From NCBI GenBank assembly GCA_963704155.1, contig CAVPHF010000014.1:1-64000 (forward strand): a DNA stretch of 64,000 bases. The letters are read 5' to 3'. The position numbers and the translations under genes are program-made. The notes under the pieces were generated by a model that did not search any database, was not told where the DNA came from, and worked only from the letters and a program-made list of their open reading frames with translations. Shown piece after piece: positions 1 through 6,927 of the stretch; positions within the stretch are counted from its first letter, which is position 1; every line of letters begins with the position of its first letter. Source of the stretch: Thiohalocapsa sp963704155 (lineage in GTDB: Bacteria; Pseudomonadota; Gammaproteobacteria; Chromatiales; Chromatiaceae).

Positions 1-189
1 GGAATCCGCCCTCTCCTCCTTCATCCCCGCCAGGATCGAGCGGGTGTGGTCTCCGAAGTCGACTCTCAGGCGCACCAGCTTCCTCGAGGACGGCACGTCC
101 TCCACCGCGCGAATGGTGCCCACCCGCACGTCGAGCTTCTCGAGATCTGCCAGCGAGACCGCGGGCTTGATGGGTGCAGGCTGCTTCAC
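1..189 (-). CDS. CsaA/YgjH-like tRNA-binding domain protein, 3' end cut by window
   Basis: The minus strand reads from a GTG at 187-189 off the left edge. A good Shine-Dalgarno (GGAGG) sits 7 nt upstream. The visible 63 residues contain LEKLDVRVGTI, then a KLVRLRVDFG-type strand and SILAGM, which is the conserved core of the single-domain tRNA-binding OB fold of CsaA and the methionyl-tRNA synthetase beta-like proteins. Family members are about 110 residues, so the C-terminal half is missing. They bind tRNA or act as chaperone-like proteins; nothing here fixes the role. It follows an ACT-domain remnant on the same strand and is probably the last visible cassette of the array. Confidence 0.75.
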   Translation of the reverse strand, partial: MKQPAPIKPAVSLADLEKLDVRVGTIRAVEDVPSSRKLVRLRVDFGDHTRSILAGMKEERADS

Positions 190-235
190 GAGTCCTCCAA
201 TCGTCCCACCTTCTTGTTCTGCTCCAGGCGATCAG

Positions 236-530
236 TCACCGGCTCTTCTCCGTTCTCGGCCTCACCTCGTGGCCCGCCGCCCTCAGCAACTCGATGGCCT
301 CCGCCAGGCTCTCATTGCGCACCGGGACGACGTCGGTATCGTACGTCGAGATGGCGAAGAGGCTCGCCTCGCCGGCCGCCAGTGGCGCCGCGATGGAGGC
401 GAGCACTCCCGTCAGCGAGAAGTCCAGACGTCAGGCGACCCGTAGGAATCGCCAGCCACGCTCGGCTCGTGCGTCCGCCGGGACAGTGCATCCGGCGTGC
501 TCGTTGGCAGGGCGAAGGACGGCTACCTGG
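236..530 (-). pseudogene. ACT-domain protein remnant (5' truncated, in-frame stop)
   Basis: Minus-strand translation gives ERGWRFLRVA, a TGA near 443, then LDFSLTGVLASIAAPLA and FAISTYDTD, ending at a TGA at 236-238. This is the typical C-terminal half of small stand-alone ACT-domain proteins, which normally read RVxGPLDFSLTGVL without a break. The N-terminal part is missing and the sequence runs into an unrelated repeat near 530. The stop arises by base substitution, not an indel, so this is genuine decay. Ligand and role of the family are unclear. Confidence 0.6.
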
Positions 531-605
531 CCCTCACTTCGCCGAGGACCACCTTCTTCATGTCGCCCTTTGCTTCAAGACTGGCGACACGGAGTCCGGA
601 CTCGC
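523..605 (-). pseudogene. C-terminal tail fragment shared with the cassette at 945
   Basis: This stretch encodes VASLEAKGDMKKVVLGEVRA before a stop at 523. The same tail with few changes (LASLEAKGDMKQVLLGKARA) ends the membrane-protein fragment at 945. The DNA is also alike, so two related cassettes or a partial duplication are likely. No start codon belongs to it; it lies out of frame downstream of the two-TM gene at 609. Confidence 0.4.
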
Positions 606-608
606 CGG

Positions 609-818
609 TCAACGGCGCCCGAGCCCCTGCCGTCTCGAGTTCACAAACAGGTGCGCCAGCCAGCCCACTGCGAGGACTACGCACACTGCTCCGACGATGC
701 TGCTTCGGGACGTCACGCCAACCCCGAGTCCCCTGACTAGATTGCTGACTCCAACGGTGAAACCGAGAACGCCCACGGCGACACCGATCCAGAACTCGCG
801 GCGTTGATGATCGAACAT
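609..818 (-). CDS. small two-TM cassette protein, unknown function
   Basis: A 69-residue protein starting at ATG 816-818, with GGAGG 8 nt upstream. Two hydrophobic helices are visible (about residues 8-28 and 36-58, the second containing VVLAVGWLAHLFV), followed by a short basic tail. I do not recognise a family. It starts about 70 nt after the attC-like half site at 889-936, as expected for the gene of a minus-strand integron cassette. The tail fragment at 523-605 could be its lost C-terminus if a frameshift separates them. Confidence 0.5.
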   Translation of the reverse strand: MFDHQRREFWIGVAVGVLGFTVGVSNLVRGLGVGVTSRSSIVGAVCVVLAVGWLAHLFVNSRRQGLGRR

Positions 819-888
819 GGATCCTCCTTCCCAACCTCCCGGGACGATTCGAATCCCGCGTACATCTCCGCTGCCTCTATCCAGGTGG

Positions 889-936
889 TCTGGATAGCAG
901 CACGGATCAGCTGCGAGGCGCACATTGATGACGCCA
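889..936 (-). repeat. attC-like half site (copy 1)
   Basis: The plus strand shows AGCACGGATCAGCTGCGA followed by GGCGCACATTGATGACGC, nearly identical to the halves of the other sites at 5647, 6308 and 7612. The core heptamer is degenerate (GCTATCC on the minus strand) and the partner half towards 945 is not visible. Confidence 0.5.
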
Positions 937-944
937 AGCAGAGT

Positions 945-1190
945 CTACTTCGCCCTCGCCTTCCCCAGGAGGACTTGCTTCATGTCGCCCTTGGCCTCAA
1001 GGCTCGCCAGGAACAGGTATGCCGTGAGGACGGGAGCCCCCCCGAAGAAGCCAAGGACACCCGGGGCCAATCCCCCGGGGGAGAAGTGATGCCGCCACGC
1101 AAGCCACAGTCCTGATAGCGTCAGAAACGCCATGAGGTCGACGTTGAACTGGCCGCGCCACTGCATTCTGGCGATGTCCCCGAAGAAGAC
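945..1190 (-). pseudogene. membrane protein fragment (cassette gene, 5' end lost)
   Basis: The reading frame ending at 945 encodes FFGDIARMQWRGQFNVDL, then two hydrophobic stretches (FLTLSGLWLAW; LGFFGGAPVLTAYLFLASL) and a charged tail. It resembles small two-helix membrane proteins of unknown function. The upstream part near 1185 switches to an unrelated OsmC-like reading in another frame, so the natural start is gone and the gene looks like the remaining part of a recombination product. An ATG at 1235 opens the frame but lies within the foreign part. Confidence 0.4.
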
Positions 1191-1276
1191 CGGGACGCCG
1201 ACGCGGGGACTTCGATGCCACCCTCGAAGGTCCACTGGTGTCCGCGGCTGAAGCGCGCGTCGGTGAACGTGGCTCC
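1186..1276 (-). pseudogene. OsmC-like N-terminal fragment cut by IS3 element
   Basis: Thirty codons read GATFTDARFSRGHQWTFEGG and then IEVPASAS, matching the N-terminal strands of OsmC/Ohr-family proteins (typically xFTDxRYSRxHxWxFDGG..VPASxSP). The fragment begins exactly at the left end of the IS element at 1277 and ends about 90 bp later, where it joins an unrelated membrane-protein fragment. It is a relic of an OsmC cassette. Confidence 0.5.
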
Positions 1277-1302
1277 TGACGTGCCCCCCATCTTTGGTCC
1301 AG

Positions 1303-2193
1303 TCATTGTGAGAGTCCGAGGCTGGTTTGGACCTTCGAGATTCGCGGAGTGGAGGGCGCCGCAGGCGCCTGGAACTCCGCGAATCGGGCCGCGAAGATCG
1401 CCGGGGGGATGCGCCCCAGCGAGCCGTGCGGTCTCACGTCGTTGTAGTCGACCCTCCACTCCTCGATCGTCCGCCGGGCATCGCCCAGCGATGTGAACCA
1501 GTGCTGGTTCAAGCACTCGTCGCGAAACCTGCCATTGAAGCTCTCCACGAAGGCGTTCTCCATGGGGCGGCCCGGGGCGATGAAATGCAGCTCGATCCCC
1601 TGGTCGTAGACCCACTGGTCCAGGACGCGACTGGCGAACTCGGGGCCGTTGTCCACGATGATGCGTTGGGGCAGGCCCCGCTCCTCCGCAAGGCGCTCGA
1701 GGACCCGAACCACCCGCAGTCCCGGCAGCGAGGTGTCGACCTCGATGGCCAGGCACTCCCGGGTGAAGTCGTCGACGATGTTCAGGGTGCGGAGCACCCG
1801 GCCATTGGCCAGCGTGTCCGACATGAAGTCCATCGACCATTCCCGGTTCGGAGCGGACGGGGCCGCGAGCGGCTTGCGCTGCGCGGCCGCCACCCGCTTG
1901 CGCCGACGGCGTTTCACCGTCAGGCCTTCGGCCCGATAAAGCCGATGAACTCGCTTGTGGTTGATCAGTCGCTCCCGGCGGAGCAGATCACAAAGCCGTC
2001 GGTAGCCGTAGCGAGGCCGTTCCGCCGCCAGCTTGACGAGACACTCGCGCAGCTCCTTTTCGTCGGCGCGCCTGGATGCGTAGCGACACGATGAGCGGAG
2101 GATTCCGATCACTCGGCACGCCCGCCGCTGAGTCATCTCGTAGGCTTTTTCAAGGTAGACGACGACGGCCCTCTTCGCCGAGGCCGTCACCAC
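1303..2193 (-). CDS. IS3-family transposase OrfB (DDE integrase catalytic subunit)
   Basis: A 296-residue product with an HTH_21-like N-terminal region, then an rve core. The catalytic acidic residues are visible in WSMDFMSD, IIVDNGPEF and FVESFNGRFRDE. It overlaps orfA by 7 nt, and GGGAAAAAGG at the overlap is a plausible -1 slippery site that would give the fused OrfAB transposase. The frame is intact, so the element may be active. It lies within an integron-like array and interrupts an OsmC-like cassette. Confidence 0.92.
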   Translation of the reverse strand: MVTASAKRAVVVYLEKAYEMTQRRACRVIGILRSSCRYASRRADEKELRECLVKLAAERPRYGYRRLCDLLRRERLINHKRVHRLYRAEGLTVKRRRRKRVAAAQRKPLAAPSAPNREWSMDFMSDTLANGRVLRTLNIVDDFTRECLAIEVDTSLPGLRVVRVLERLAEERGLPQRIIVDNGPEFASRVLDQWVYDQGIELHFIAPGRPMENAFVESFNGRFRDECLNQHWFTSLGDARRTIEEWRVDYNDVRPHGSLGRIPPAIFAARFAEFQAPAAPSTPRISKVQTSLGLSQ

Positions 2194-2453
2194 CTTTTTC
2201 CCAGCACGTCCTTCAGGGCCTGGTTGTCCAGCGTCAGCTCCGCCACCGCCCGCTTCAAGCGCCGGTTCTCGTCATCAAGCGACTTCAGCCGCCGCGCCTC
2301 CGATACGCCCAGGCCCCCGTACTTGGCCTTCCACCGGTAGAAGGTGTGCTCCGAGATCCCGTGCTTGCGCACAAGCTCCTTCACCTTCCCACCAGCTTCC
2401 GCTTCCTTCAGGATCTGTATGATCTGCTCCTCAGTGAAACGGCTCCGCTTCAT
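2187..2453 (-). CDS. IS3-family transposase OrfA (HTH, leucine-zipper)
   Basis: An 88-residue protein starting MKRSRFTEEQIIQILKEAE, the hallmark of IS407-group OrfA. An HTH_8 fold (GISEHTFYRWKAKYGG) is followed by a heptad leucine-zipper region (DDENRRLKRAVAELTLDNQ) that mediates oligomerisation. It binds the terminal inverted repeats. Ribosomes are expected to shift frame at its end to make OrfAB. Confidence 0.92.
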   Translation of the reverse strand: MKRSRFTEEQIIQILKEAEAGGKVKELVRKHGISEHTFYRWKAKYGGLGVSEARRLKSLDDENRRLKRAVAELTLDNQALKDVLGKRW

Positions 2454-2612
2454 GAACGCCTCCCGGGCTCTCGCCCTTATACGCCCCGGAGACTCTCATT
2501 CAAACTGGACCGGATTTCGGGGGGCACGTCAGATCCCGCCGACGCCTGGGACAAAAGGGCTAATCATGGTTCGCGTCCTGGTTGCAGCACGTTGGTTGGC
2601 GCGCGGGTTTCT

Positions 2613-2690
2613 GCGGGCGTTCTAGTTAGATCGACTGCCATTGGCTGCAAGCGTAGCTTCGTCTGCTGCAATGGCTTGTTAGGCCGCTGC
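2613..2690 (-). repeat. attC-like site downstream of the VOC gene
   Basis: On the minus strand the site opens with a perfect core GCCTAAC (2684-2678), followed by an arm whose partner lies about 25 bp away (plus strand GCCATTGGCTGCA versus TGCTGCAATGGC). The far end is degenerate (GATCTAAC). It begins 7 nt after the stop of the VOC gene, as attC sites do. The next cassette frame starts at 2567 and is cut by the IS element after 12 codons. Confidence 0.6.
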
Positions 2691-2696
2691 ACTTCC

Positions 2697-3461
2697 TCAT
2701 CCCGGTACCAACGCCAGGCACGCACCCACCGGGTCCTGAACAACGGCAGATGCGTATGTCCCATCTGTTTCTTGTGTCGCTTTGATGATCTCACCCCCGC
2801 CCTCTCGCACACGACGAAGACTTTCGGGGAGATCGCCAACGGGGAGGTACATCAGCCAGACCGGCGGCAGGCCCAGGTTCGCGCCGCGTGCATGACAGAC
2901 TCTCGCCGCCGGGTTCCCATCATCACCGAGCATGTTGTAGTCGATGTAGGCCTCTTTCACGTCCTCCATCTCGATGTTCTGCACCGACCAGCCCACGACC
3001 TGTCGATAGAAGTCACGGGTTGCCAGGGCGTCAGAGACCGTCAGGTTGAGCCAAGAAATGCAACCCGCACGCTCCGCGGCGTCGCGCGATGCGCCGCCCT
3101 CATCCGGGGAAATGGACTCGGCAGAGACGACTGGGATGATCCCGAACGCCGCCCCATTGGGATCGAGCAGAACAGCCCACTGACTTTTTCCGCCGTCGTC
3201 TTTGGAATGCATGAGCTCATCCCCGCCCAGCTCCAGCGCACGCGCGACACTGGTTGCGACATCGGCGACCTGTATGTGCGGCATCCATTGCAGCGGTAGC
3301 TTTTCGTACTCCGCACTGCGCGCGCCCAGGCCGATGATCGGCATTCCTCGGTTGTTCGTCAGGTCGTCCCGCCAAAGTGGATTCTCACCCGTGGTCAGGA
3401 CACGTGAGTAGAAGCTCAGTTCGCGATCGTGTTCTGGGACGGCGATATCGGCGCTGAGGAT
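2697..3461 (-). pseudogene. VOC/glyoxalase-family protein, start lost by fusion to a DinB-like fragment
   Basis: The frame encodes two vicinal-oxygen-chelate modules. The first begins ADIAVPEHDRELSFYSRV near 3461 and the second SWLNLTVSDALATRDFYRQV. Such paired modules form metal-dependent lyases or bleomycin/antibiotic-binding proteins; the substrate is unknown. The first ATG in frame is at 3344, which removes the first beta strand and helix of module 1. Upstream of 3461 the frame continues into DinB-like DNA without a start. If translated from 3344 the product is 215 residues. The 5' end was probably lost in a cassette recombination. Confidence 0.65.
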
Positions 3462-3712
3462 CCCGCTTCTTCCGGCGAGAGCTGCGCACGCTCTCCGCGA
3501 ACCCGCCGAAGCACCAACCTATATCCCCCGGTCAGATGAAGGACGATCTCCCAGATGCTGTGAGCGTCCGCTATCGGATGGGCTGCGGCGTCCTCCGCCG
3601 AAACGCCCGCCAGCAATTCGCACACCGAGGGCCCATGCCAAGACTCGCCCCGAAAGGCTCGGCTGATCTGATCTGCGATGATCTCCGTATCCAGAGGCAT
3701 CGTCTCTCCCAT
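3416..3712 (-). pseudogene. DinB-superfamily N-terminal fragment
   Basis: Starting at ATG 3712, 13 nt after an attC core, the product reads ISRAFRGESWHGPSVCELL and AHSIWEIVLHLTGGYRLVL. This matches the first two helices of DinB/YfiT-type four-helix metalloproteins, including the first metal-ligand histidine. Full-length members are about 150-170 residues. Similarity stops near 3470, where the DNA becomes the VOC coding sequence in another frame, so the last residues are frame noise. Confidence 0.6.
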
Positions 3713-3724
3713 TCAGCAAGGTCG

Positions 3725-3826
3725 GCCTAACAGCAGCGATGAGCTGCGAAGCGCGACTCAAGGAAGCTAACCAACCGGGGACGACTTCCTCCGCCGTTCG
3801 TCTGCTTCATCGCTCTGATACTCATT
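3725..3826 (-). repeat. attC-like site upstream of the DinB fragment
   Basis: On the plus strand the site begins GCCTAACAGCAGCGATGAGC and runs on with TGCGAAGCGCG. The opposite arm (minus strand GCGATGAAGCAGACGAACG) pairs imperfectly with it. The near core (GTTAGGC on the minus strand) is perfect; the far core is degenerate. The left arm is clearly related to the other copies. Confidence 0.6.
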
Positions 3827-3903
3827 CAGGCCCCCTCCTGCGCCTACCCTTTCGGGTCGGCCAAAGACGATGGAGCTCAAGCCAACCATCTTCGGAACAG
3901 GAG

Positions 3904-4134
3904 ATGACGATGCGATTCTATACGAGGACTCACAAGCACTACTGCGGAATCGACCTGCATGCGCGGTTCATGTACGTCTGCATTCTCAGCCAGGAGGGAG
4001 AGGTACTCCCTGCTTTGAATGGGACGGTACGAGGGAACGAATCTGTTTCTAGGACGTGGGAGCGCCGAACCCTCCCACACCGCCGGGCGCGCCGACGATA
4101 CAGCCGGGGCGACTTCGGGGTTGAGCCTCGATAG
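3904..4134 (+). pseudogene. IS110/IS1111-family transposase N-terminal fragment
   Basis: From ATG 3904 the frame reads MTMRFYTRTHKHYCGIDLHA and then MYVCILSQEGEVL, the start of IS110/IS1111-type DEDD transposases, including the first catalytic Asp in GIDLHA. Similarity stops after about 40 residues; full-length enzymes have 330-400. It lies on the strand opposite the cassettes, between two attC-like sites. That fits the IS1111-attC group, which targets attC sites. Confidence 0.7.
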
Positions 4135-4204
4135 GTGTTTGGTGCAGACCTCGCTCCGCACCGCGGGCACGGAAACGAAGACAGAGGACGGGGGCTGACC
4201 CGGC

Positions 4205-4291
4205 CCGCGCCAGGCTCACTCAACGTCCGCTTCGCGGACGAACGGCAGGGGTCCGACTACTTGACACGCGGGGGCCTGATAAGTGTTCGAC
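4205..4291 (-). repeat. possible degenerate attC site after vapC
   Basis: GTTCGAC at 4285-4291 lies 24 nt beyond the vapC stop, where an attC 5' core is expected. A perfect short hairpin (CGTCCGCTTCGCGGACG, about 4223-4239) lies inside. The other end is not identifiable, perhaps lost to the neighbouring IS110-like insertion. Confidence 0.35.
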
Positions 4292-4314
4292 CGCCCCCCA
4301 AGCTCAGGTGCCCT

Positions 4315-4701
4315 TCAGCCAACGAGCCGTTGGGCACCATCGAGCTTCGACAGGTGCCGGTCGAAGGTCCCGAGGGGTAGGTGACCCGCCTTGCGTGCGA
4401 CCTCAAGGACGAGGCAGTCGGAGAAGCTCACAGCCGGTTTCGCCAGGTACTGTGCGAGGGCGGCTACGACGACATCCGAGTCCTGAAGAGTGAGGTGCTT
4501 GTGGCTGAGCAGCATTTCGACCGCGGTCGCAATCTCCGAAGGGCCACGGTCGTACACCGAGTTCAGGACCCACACCGACTCCAAGAGCACGAGATGGGAA
4601 ACCCAGGCCCCTTTGGCGACGAACGCCTCTGCCGCCTTGACCTGTCGAGCGTCGTCACGCGTCAGGAGCCGTACGAGGACATTCGTCTCAACCGCGCGCA
4701 T
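4315..4701 (-). CDS. vapC: VapC-type PIN-domain toxin RNase
   Basis: A 128-residue PIN protein, full length for VapC toxins, which are Mg-dependent RNases that cut tRNA or rRNA. Acidic residues are visible in LLESVWVL, SFSDCLV and TFDRHLSKLDG. The first motif reads VETNVLVRLL instead of the usual DTNVLVRLL, so the first catalytic Asp is Glu, a conservative but uncommon change. Its start overlaps the vapB stop by 14 nt, the usual antitoxin-first arrangement. The pair forms one integron cassette bounded by attC-like sites. Confidence 0.88.
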   Translation of the reverse strand: MRAVETNVLVRLLTRDDARQVKAAEAFVAKGAWVSHLVLLESVWVLNSVYDRGPSEIATAVEMLLSHKHLTLQDSDVVVAALAQYLAKPAVSFSDCLVLEVARKAGHLPLGTFDRHLSKLDGAQRLVG

Positions 4702-4948
4702 GGCGCCTCTTGACGTGCGTACGGATACCGGTCTTCAGTTCCGTGAGGGACCGCCGCTTCGGGGGCTTGGCGAACACTGCCTTGTGCACATCCTCCGAGG
4801 TGTACCGCGCGACGCGTCGGACCACGATCTTCTCGCCGTCTTCATCCCATTCGAGCACCGAGCCGGGGCCGACGCCGAGCCTGCGGCGGATCTCCGCAGG
4901 GACCGAGATCTGCCCCTGTGCGGTGAGTTTCGATTGAGCAAGAGCCAT
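4688..4948 (-). CDS. vapB: VapB-type AbrB/MazE antitoxin
   Basis: An 86-residue protein with an N-terminal swapped-hairpin AbrB domain (KLTAQGQISVPAEIRRRLGV, then PGSVLEWDEDGEKIVVRR). A basic, probably unstructured C-terminal tail should wrap and block the PIN toxin. AbrB domains bind their own promoter DNA, so autoregulation is expected. It starts 66 nt after the attC core at 5014, showing that the operon is the cassette cargo. Confidence 0.88.
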   Translation of the reverse strand: MALAQSKLTAQGQISVPAEIRRRLGVGPGSVLEWDEDGEKIVVRRVARYTSEDVHKAVFAKPPKRRSLTELKTGIRTHVKRRHARG

Positions 4949-5013
4949 ACAGATACATTACCGGGGTAATGGTAGAGTGTCAAGGAGTCATATGTCACGC
5001 TCACCAGATGTCG

Positions 5014-5085
5014 GTCGAACAGCACGGGTCAGCTGCGAAGCTCCGTGCGTGGGCTGGCTTCGACTGCTGCATCCGTTTGTTCGAC
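5014..5085 (-). repeat. attC-like site between vapB and parE (best preserved)
   Basis: A 72-bp imperfect palindrome with perfect end cores GTCGAAC (5014-5020) and GTTCGAC (5079-5085). Inner arms CAGCTGCGAAGC and GCTTCGACTGCTG pair with a one-base bulge. This is the architecture that defines integron attC sites. It starts 2 nt after the parE stop and ends 66 nt before vapB. Confidence 0.75.
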
Positions 5086-5086
5086 A

Positions 5087-5380
5087 TCATCTCCGACCAC
5101 GCCATAGCCTGGGGTGGCGCTTCGCGTGAAGGCAGCCGACGACGACGATCTGGTCCTTCACGAAGCGATAGAACACCCCGTAGGGGAACCGTCTCAGGAG
5201 GAGTCGCCGAGCGTCCCTGTGGACGACCGGTGCAGCCAGCGGGTGAGCGGTGATCATCTCGAGACCGGCTTGGACCGCTGCGAGGAAGTCGTCCCCAAGA
5301 CCGGCACGCTGATCCTCATACCACCGATACGCCCCTTCGACATCGGCTGCCGCCGCCGGCCGAAGGATCGGTGGCTTCAC
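5087..5380 (-). CDS. parE: ParE/RelE-family toxin
   Basis: A 97-residue protein of the RelE/ParE plasmid-stabilisation family: an N-terminal helix pair (AAADVEGAYRWYEDQRAGLG, then DDFLAAVQAGL) and a C-terminal strand region FPYGVFYRFVKDQIVVVGCL. That region is typical of ParE gyrase poisons. Family spacing and length are normal. Its start overlaps the stop of the upstream antitoxin by 4 nt, so the pair is translationally coupled. Confidence 0.88.
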   Translation of the reverse strand: MKPPILRPAAAADVEGAYRWYEDQRAGLGDDFLAAVQAGLEMITAHPLAAPVVHRDARRLLLRRFPYGVFYRFVKDQIVVVGCLHAKRHPRLWRGRR

Positions 5381-5607
5381 CCCCGGGCTCGAATCTGCCT
5401 CAGAACCTCATCCCAGGGGACCCCGAGCTCGCCGCCCTCCTGGATGTCTCGGTCCAGATCGTCGAGCCGGCGGTCGAGTTCTGCGCGCTGCTCCGGGGTC
5501 ACAGGGACGTCTGCCGGGGTACGGGCCAGGCTATCCCACAGCCGCTCAAGGAGATCCAGGCGCTCCTCGGGGCTGAGGCCATCGATCTTGATCGCCGTGT
5601 CACTCAC
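5377..5607 (-). CDS. addiction-module antitoxin (PF09720-like)
   Basis: A 76-residue acidic protein with LSPEERLDLLERLWDSLA near the N-terminus and an aspartate/glutamate-rich region (LDRRLDDLDRDIQEGGELG) followed by PWDEVLRQIRA. These are features of the short putative addiction-module component family paired with ParE. I place the start at GTG 5605-5607. An upstream ATG at 5679 would begin inside the attC site and add a meaningless extension. Confidence 0.82.
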   Translation of the reverse strand: MSDTAIKIDGLSPEERLDLLERLWDSLARTPADVPVTPEQRAELDRRLDDLDRDIQEGGELGVPWDEVLRQIRARG

Positions 5608-5646
5608 AACCCTATTCTCTCGCCTGTTGTCCTTCAGGGCAATGAT

Positions 5647-5749
5647 GGCGAACAGCGGGATCAACTGCGAACCGCACATAGATGATGCCGGAGCCGTCGC
5701 TTGGCGCCTTCGATTCTAGCGCTTCGACTGGTGCATCCTCTTGTTCGAC
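5647..5749 (-). repeat. attC-like site between TPR gene and ParE module
   Basis: A 103-bp imperfect palindrome with cores GGCGAAC (5647-5653) and GTTCGAC (5743-5749). The arm AACAGCGGGATCAACTGCGA mirrors AACAAGAGGATGCACCAGTC at the other end. It begins 8 nt after the stop of the TPR gene. The right half matches that of the site at 5014. Confidence 0.7.
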
Positions 5750-5756
5750 GGCCGGT

Positions 5757-6296
5757 TCAATGAACTGACTTCAGAGGCCCGGGACCGTACGCTTGATCGT
5801 ACCAGGCCAGATACGCCACCGCCCATTCCCTCCACTCCGCGAGCCCACGCGCGGCCTTGGCCTCCATCTCCGAGGATGTTGGAATGGAGCGTCGCCTACG
5901 GAACCACCAGACCCGGAGAGCCAAGCGCGTAGTCTCGATGACGACCCTCGCCATGCCTCGAAAGGCAGAGGCTGTGTCGAGTTCATCCAATGCCCTGATC
6001 CCTCTTTCGACTACCACCTTGGCGTGATGATGGTCTTCCTGCTCCAAGTAGGCCCAGGCGAGACCTTTGAGTGCGATGAAGTTGCTGGGGTCACGAGCCA
6101 GTGCGCGAGTCGCAACCTCGACTGCCTCAGTGGCGTCGCCGCGCGCACGGCAGTCGTCGAGGACCCCGATCAAGGCAGCTGGGTCGTCAGGGACAGATTC
6201 GAGAGCGCGACGATATTCCGTCGCACCCCTAGCAGGACGCCCCCTTAGGGTTAGGAAGCCTGCCCGGACGTGCTTCGGCCAATTCATGCCCGGCAT
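5757..6296 (-). CDS. TPR-repeat protein, unknown function (cassette gene)
   Basis: A 179-residue product from ATG 6296 (a second ATG is 3 codons in). Two to three tetratricopeptide-like helical hairpins are visible: GATEYRRALESVPDDPAALI, DATEAVEVATRALARDPSNF and EDHHHAKVVVERGIRALDEL. A C-terminal region rich in Arg and Trp (LRVWWFRRRR) follows. TPRs mediate protein contacts; the partner is unknown. The gene lies between attC-like sites with very short spacers. A longer frame to 6338 would start inside an attC and is unlikely. Confidence 0.65.
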   Translation of the reverse strand: MPGMNWPKHVRAGFLTLRGRPARGATEYRRALESVPDDPAALIGVLDDCRARGDATEAVEVATRALARDPSNFIALKGLAWAYLEQEDHHHAKVVVERGIRALDELDTASAFRGMARVVIETTRLALRVWWFRRRRSIPTSSEMEAKAARGLAEWREWAVAYLAWYDQAYGPGPLKSVH

Positions 6297-6307
6297 CTCA
6301 GAAGTCC

Positions 6308-6908
6308 GTCGAACAGCGATCACCTGCAGGGCGCACATTGGTGAAGCAAGGGTCGTCTTGGAGGATCCTCAACTCAGCGCCCTGTCTGGTGGTACGGCCA
6401 GGAAAGGCTAGCACGGTCAGTGGGAGTCAGTCCCACCTGGGCAAGAGCCAGAATCCCAGTAGCTCGGATGGCAGGCGGGAGGGAAACCGAACGATCTGAA
6501 GCCCATCGACAAAGCCACCCTTTGGGGTGGTGAGCGAGTCACCGGGCCGCAACGAAAGTGAACGCGTAGGTAGCCTCGAAAGGGGCCAATCCGGAGGCCG
6601 AGTCTTTCACCAGAAGACGAAGGCAGCAGTGCCCGCCCTCATCTGGCTTGGGCGGTCTCCTCCGGCGGGGTGGTAGCGGCAGCACGGTGGCAAGGACGTG
6701 TTGAGTCAACTGGCGAGGCCCTCCTCGTCCCGTTGGGAAGCCGACGGAGCAAGGGGGAAATCCGCACGCACGGTTCGATCGGGCGGGGGCCGGAAACGGG
6801 CCCACGGCGATGACTACTCGGGCACGAAGCCGGAAACGGCGGACACGGACAAGTCAGAGCCTACGGAGTACCGCGCCGGCCCTCGACCCTACCAAGCCTT
6901 CGTTCGAC
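6308..6908 (-). repeat. attC-like site split by an inserted element
   Basis: One half is at 6308-6350 (core GTCGAAC, then AGCGATCACCTGCAGGGCGC and ACATTGGTGAAGC). The matching other half is near 6882-6908 (CTCGACCCTACCAAG, then CGTTCGAC). The far core lies 20 nt after the stop of the gene at 6928, as at other sites. The roughly 530 bp between the halves is unrelated and looks like a group II intron remnant. Confidence 0.5.
6405..6885 (+). mobile_element. probable ORF-less group II intron remnant (class C/attC type)
   Basis: This 480-bp GC-rich stretch has no convincing gene. Its plus strand carries motifs I associate with bacterial group II introns flanking the maturase gene: CGAAAGTGAACGCGTAGGTA, GGGGGAAATCCGCACGCACG followed by GTTCGATC, and GGAAACGGCGGACACGGACA followed by AGTCAGAGCC. 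No reverse-transcriptase frame is present. It lies inside an attC-like site and runs opposite to the cassettes, as described for group IIC-attC introns. Exact ends are uncertain and the recognition is from memory of such introns. Confidence 0.4.
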
Positions 6909-6927
6909 GGCTCTCCCATCCAACTGA

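Larger units (their letters stand above)
1277..2531 (-). mobile_element. complete IS3-family (IS407-group) insertion sequence
   Basis: A 1255-bp element with imperfect terminal inverted repeats. The left end reads TGACGTGCCCCCCATCTTTG on the plus strand and the right end reads TGACGTGCCCCCCGAAATCC on the minus strand. Both carry a further shared GGTCCAGT and GAGAGTC. It contains two overlapping frames, orfA and orfB, on the minus strand. The 4 bp flanking each end differ (CTCC versus GATC), so no target duplication is visible, suggesting rearrangement after insertion. Confidence 0.9.

Noticed and set aside
2076..3299. Long plus-strand open frame of 407 codons
   Set aside because: It crosses the IS end, an attC and the antisense of the VOC gene, and has no recognisable domain.
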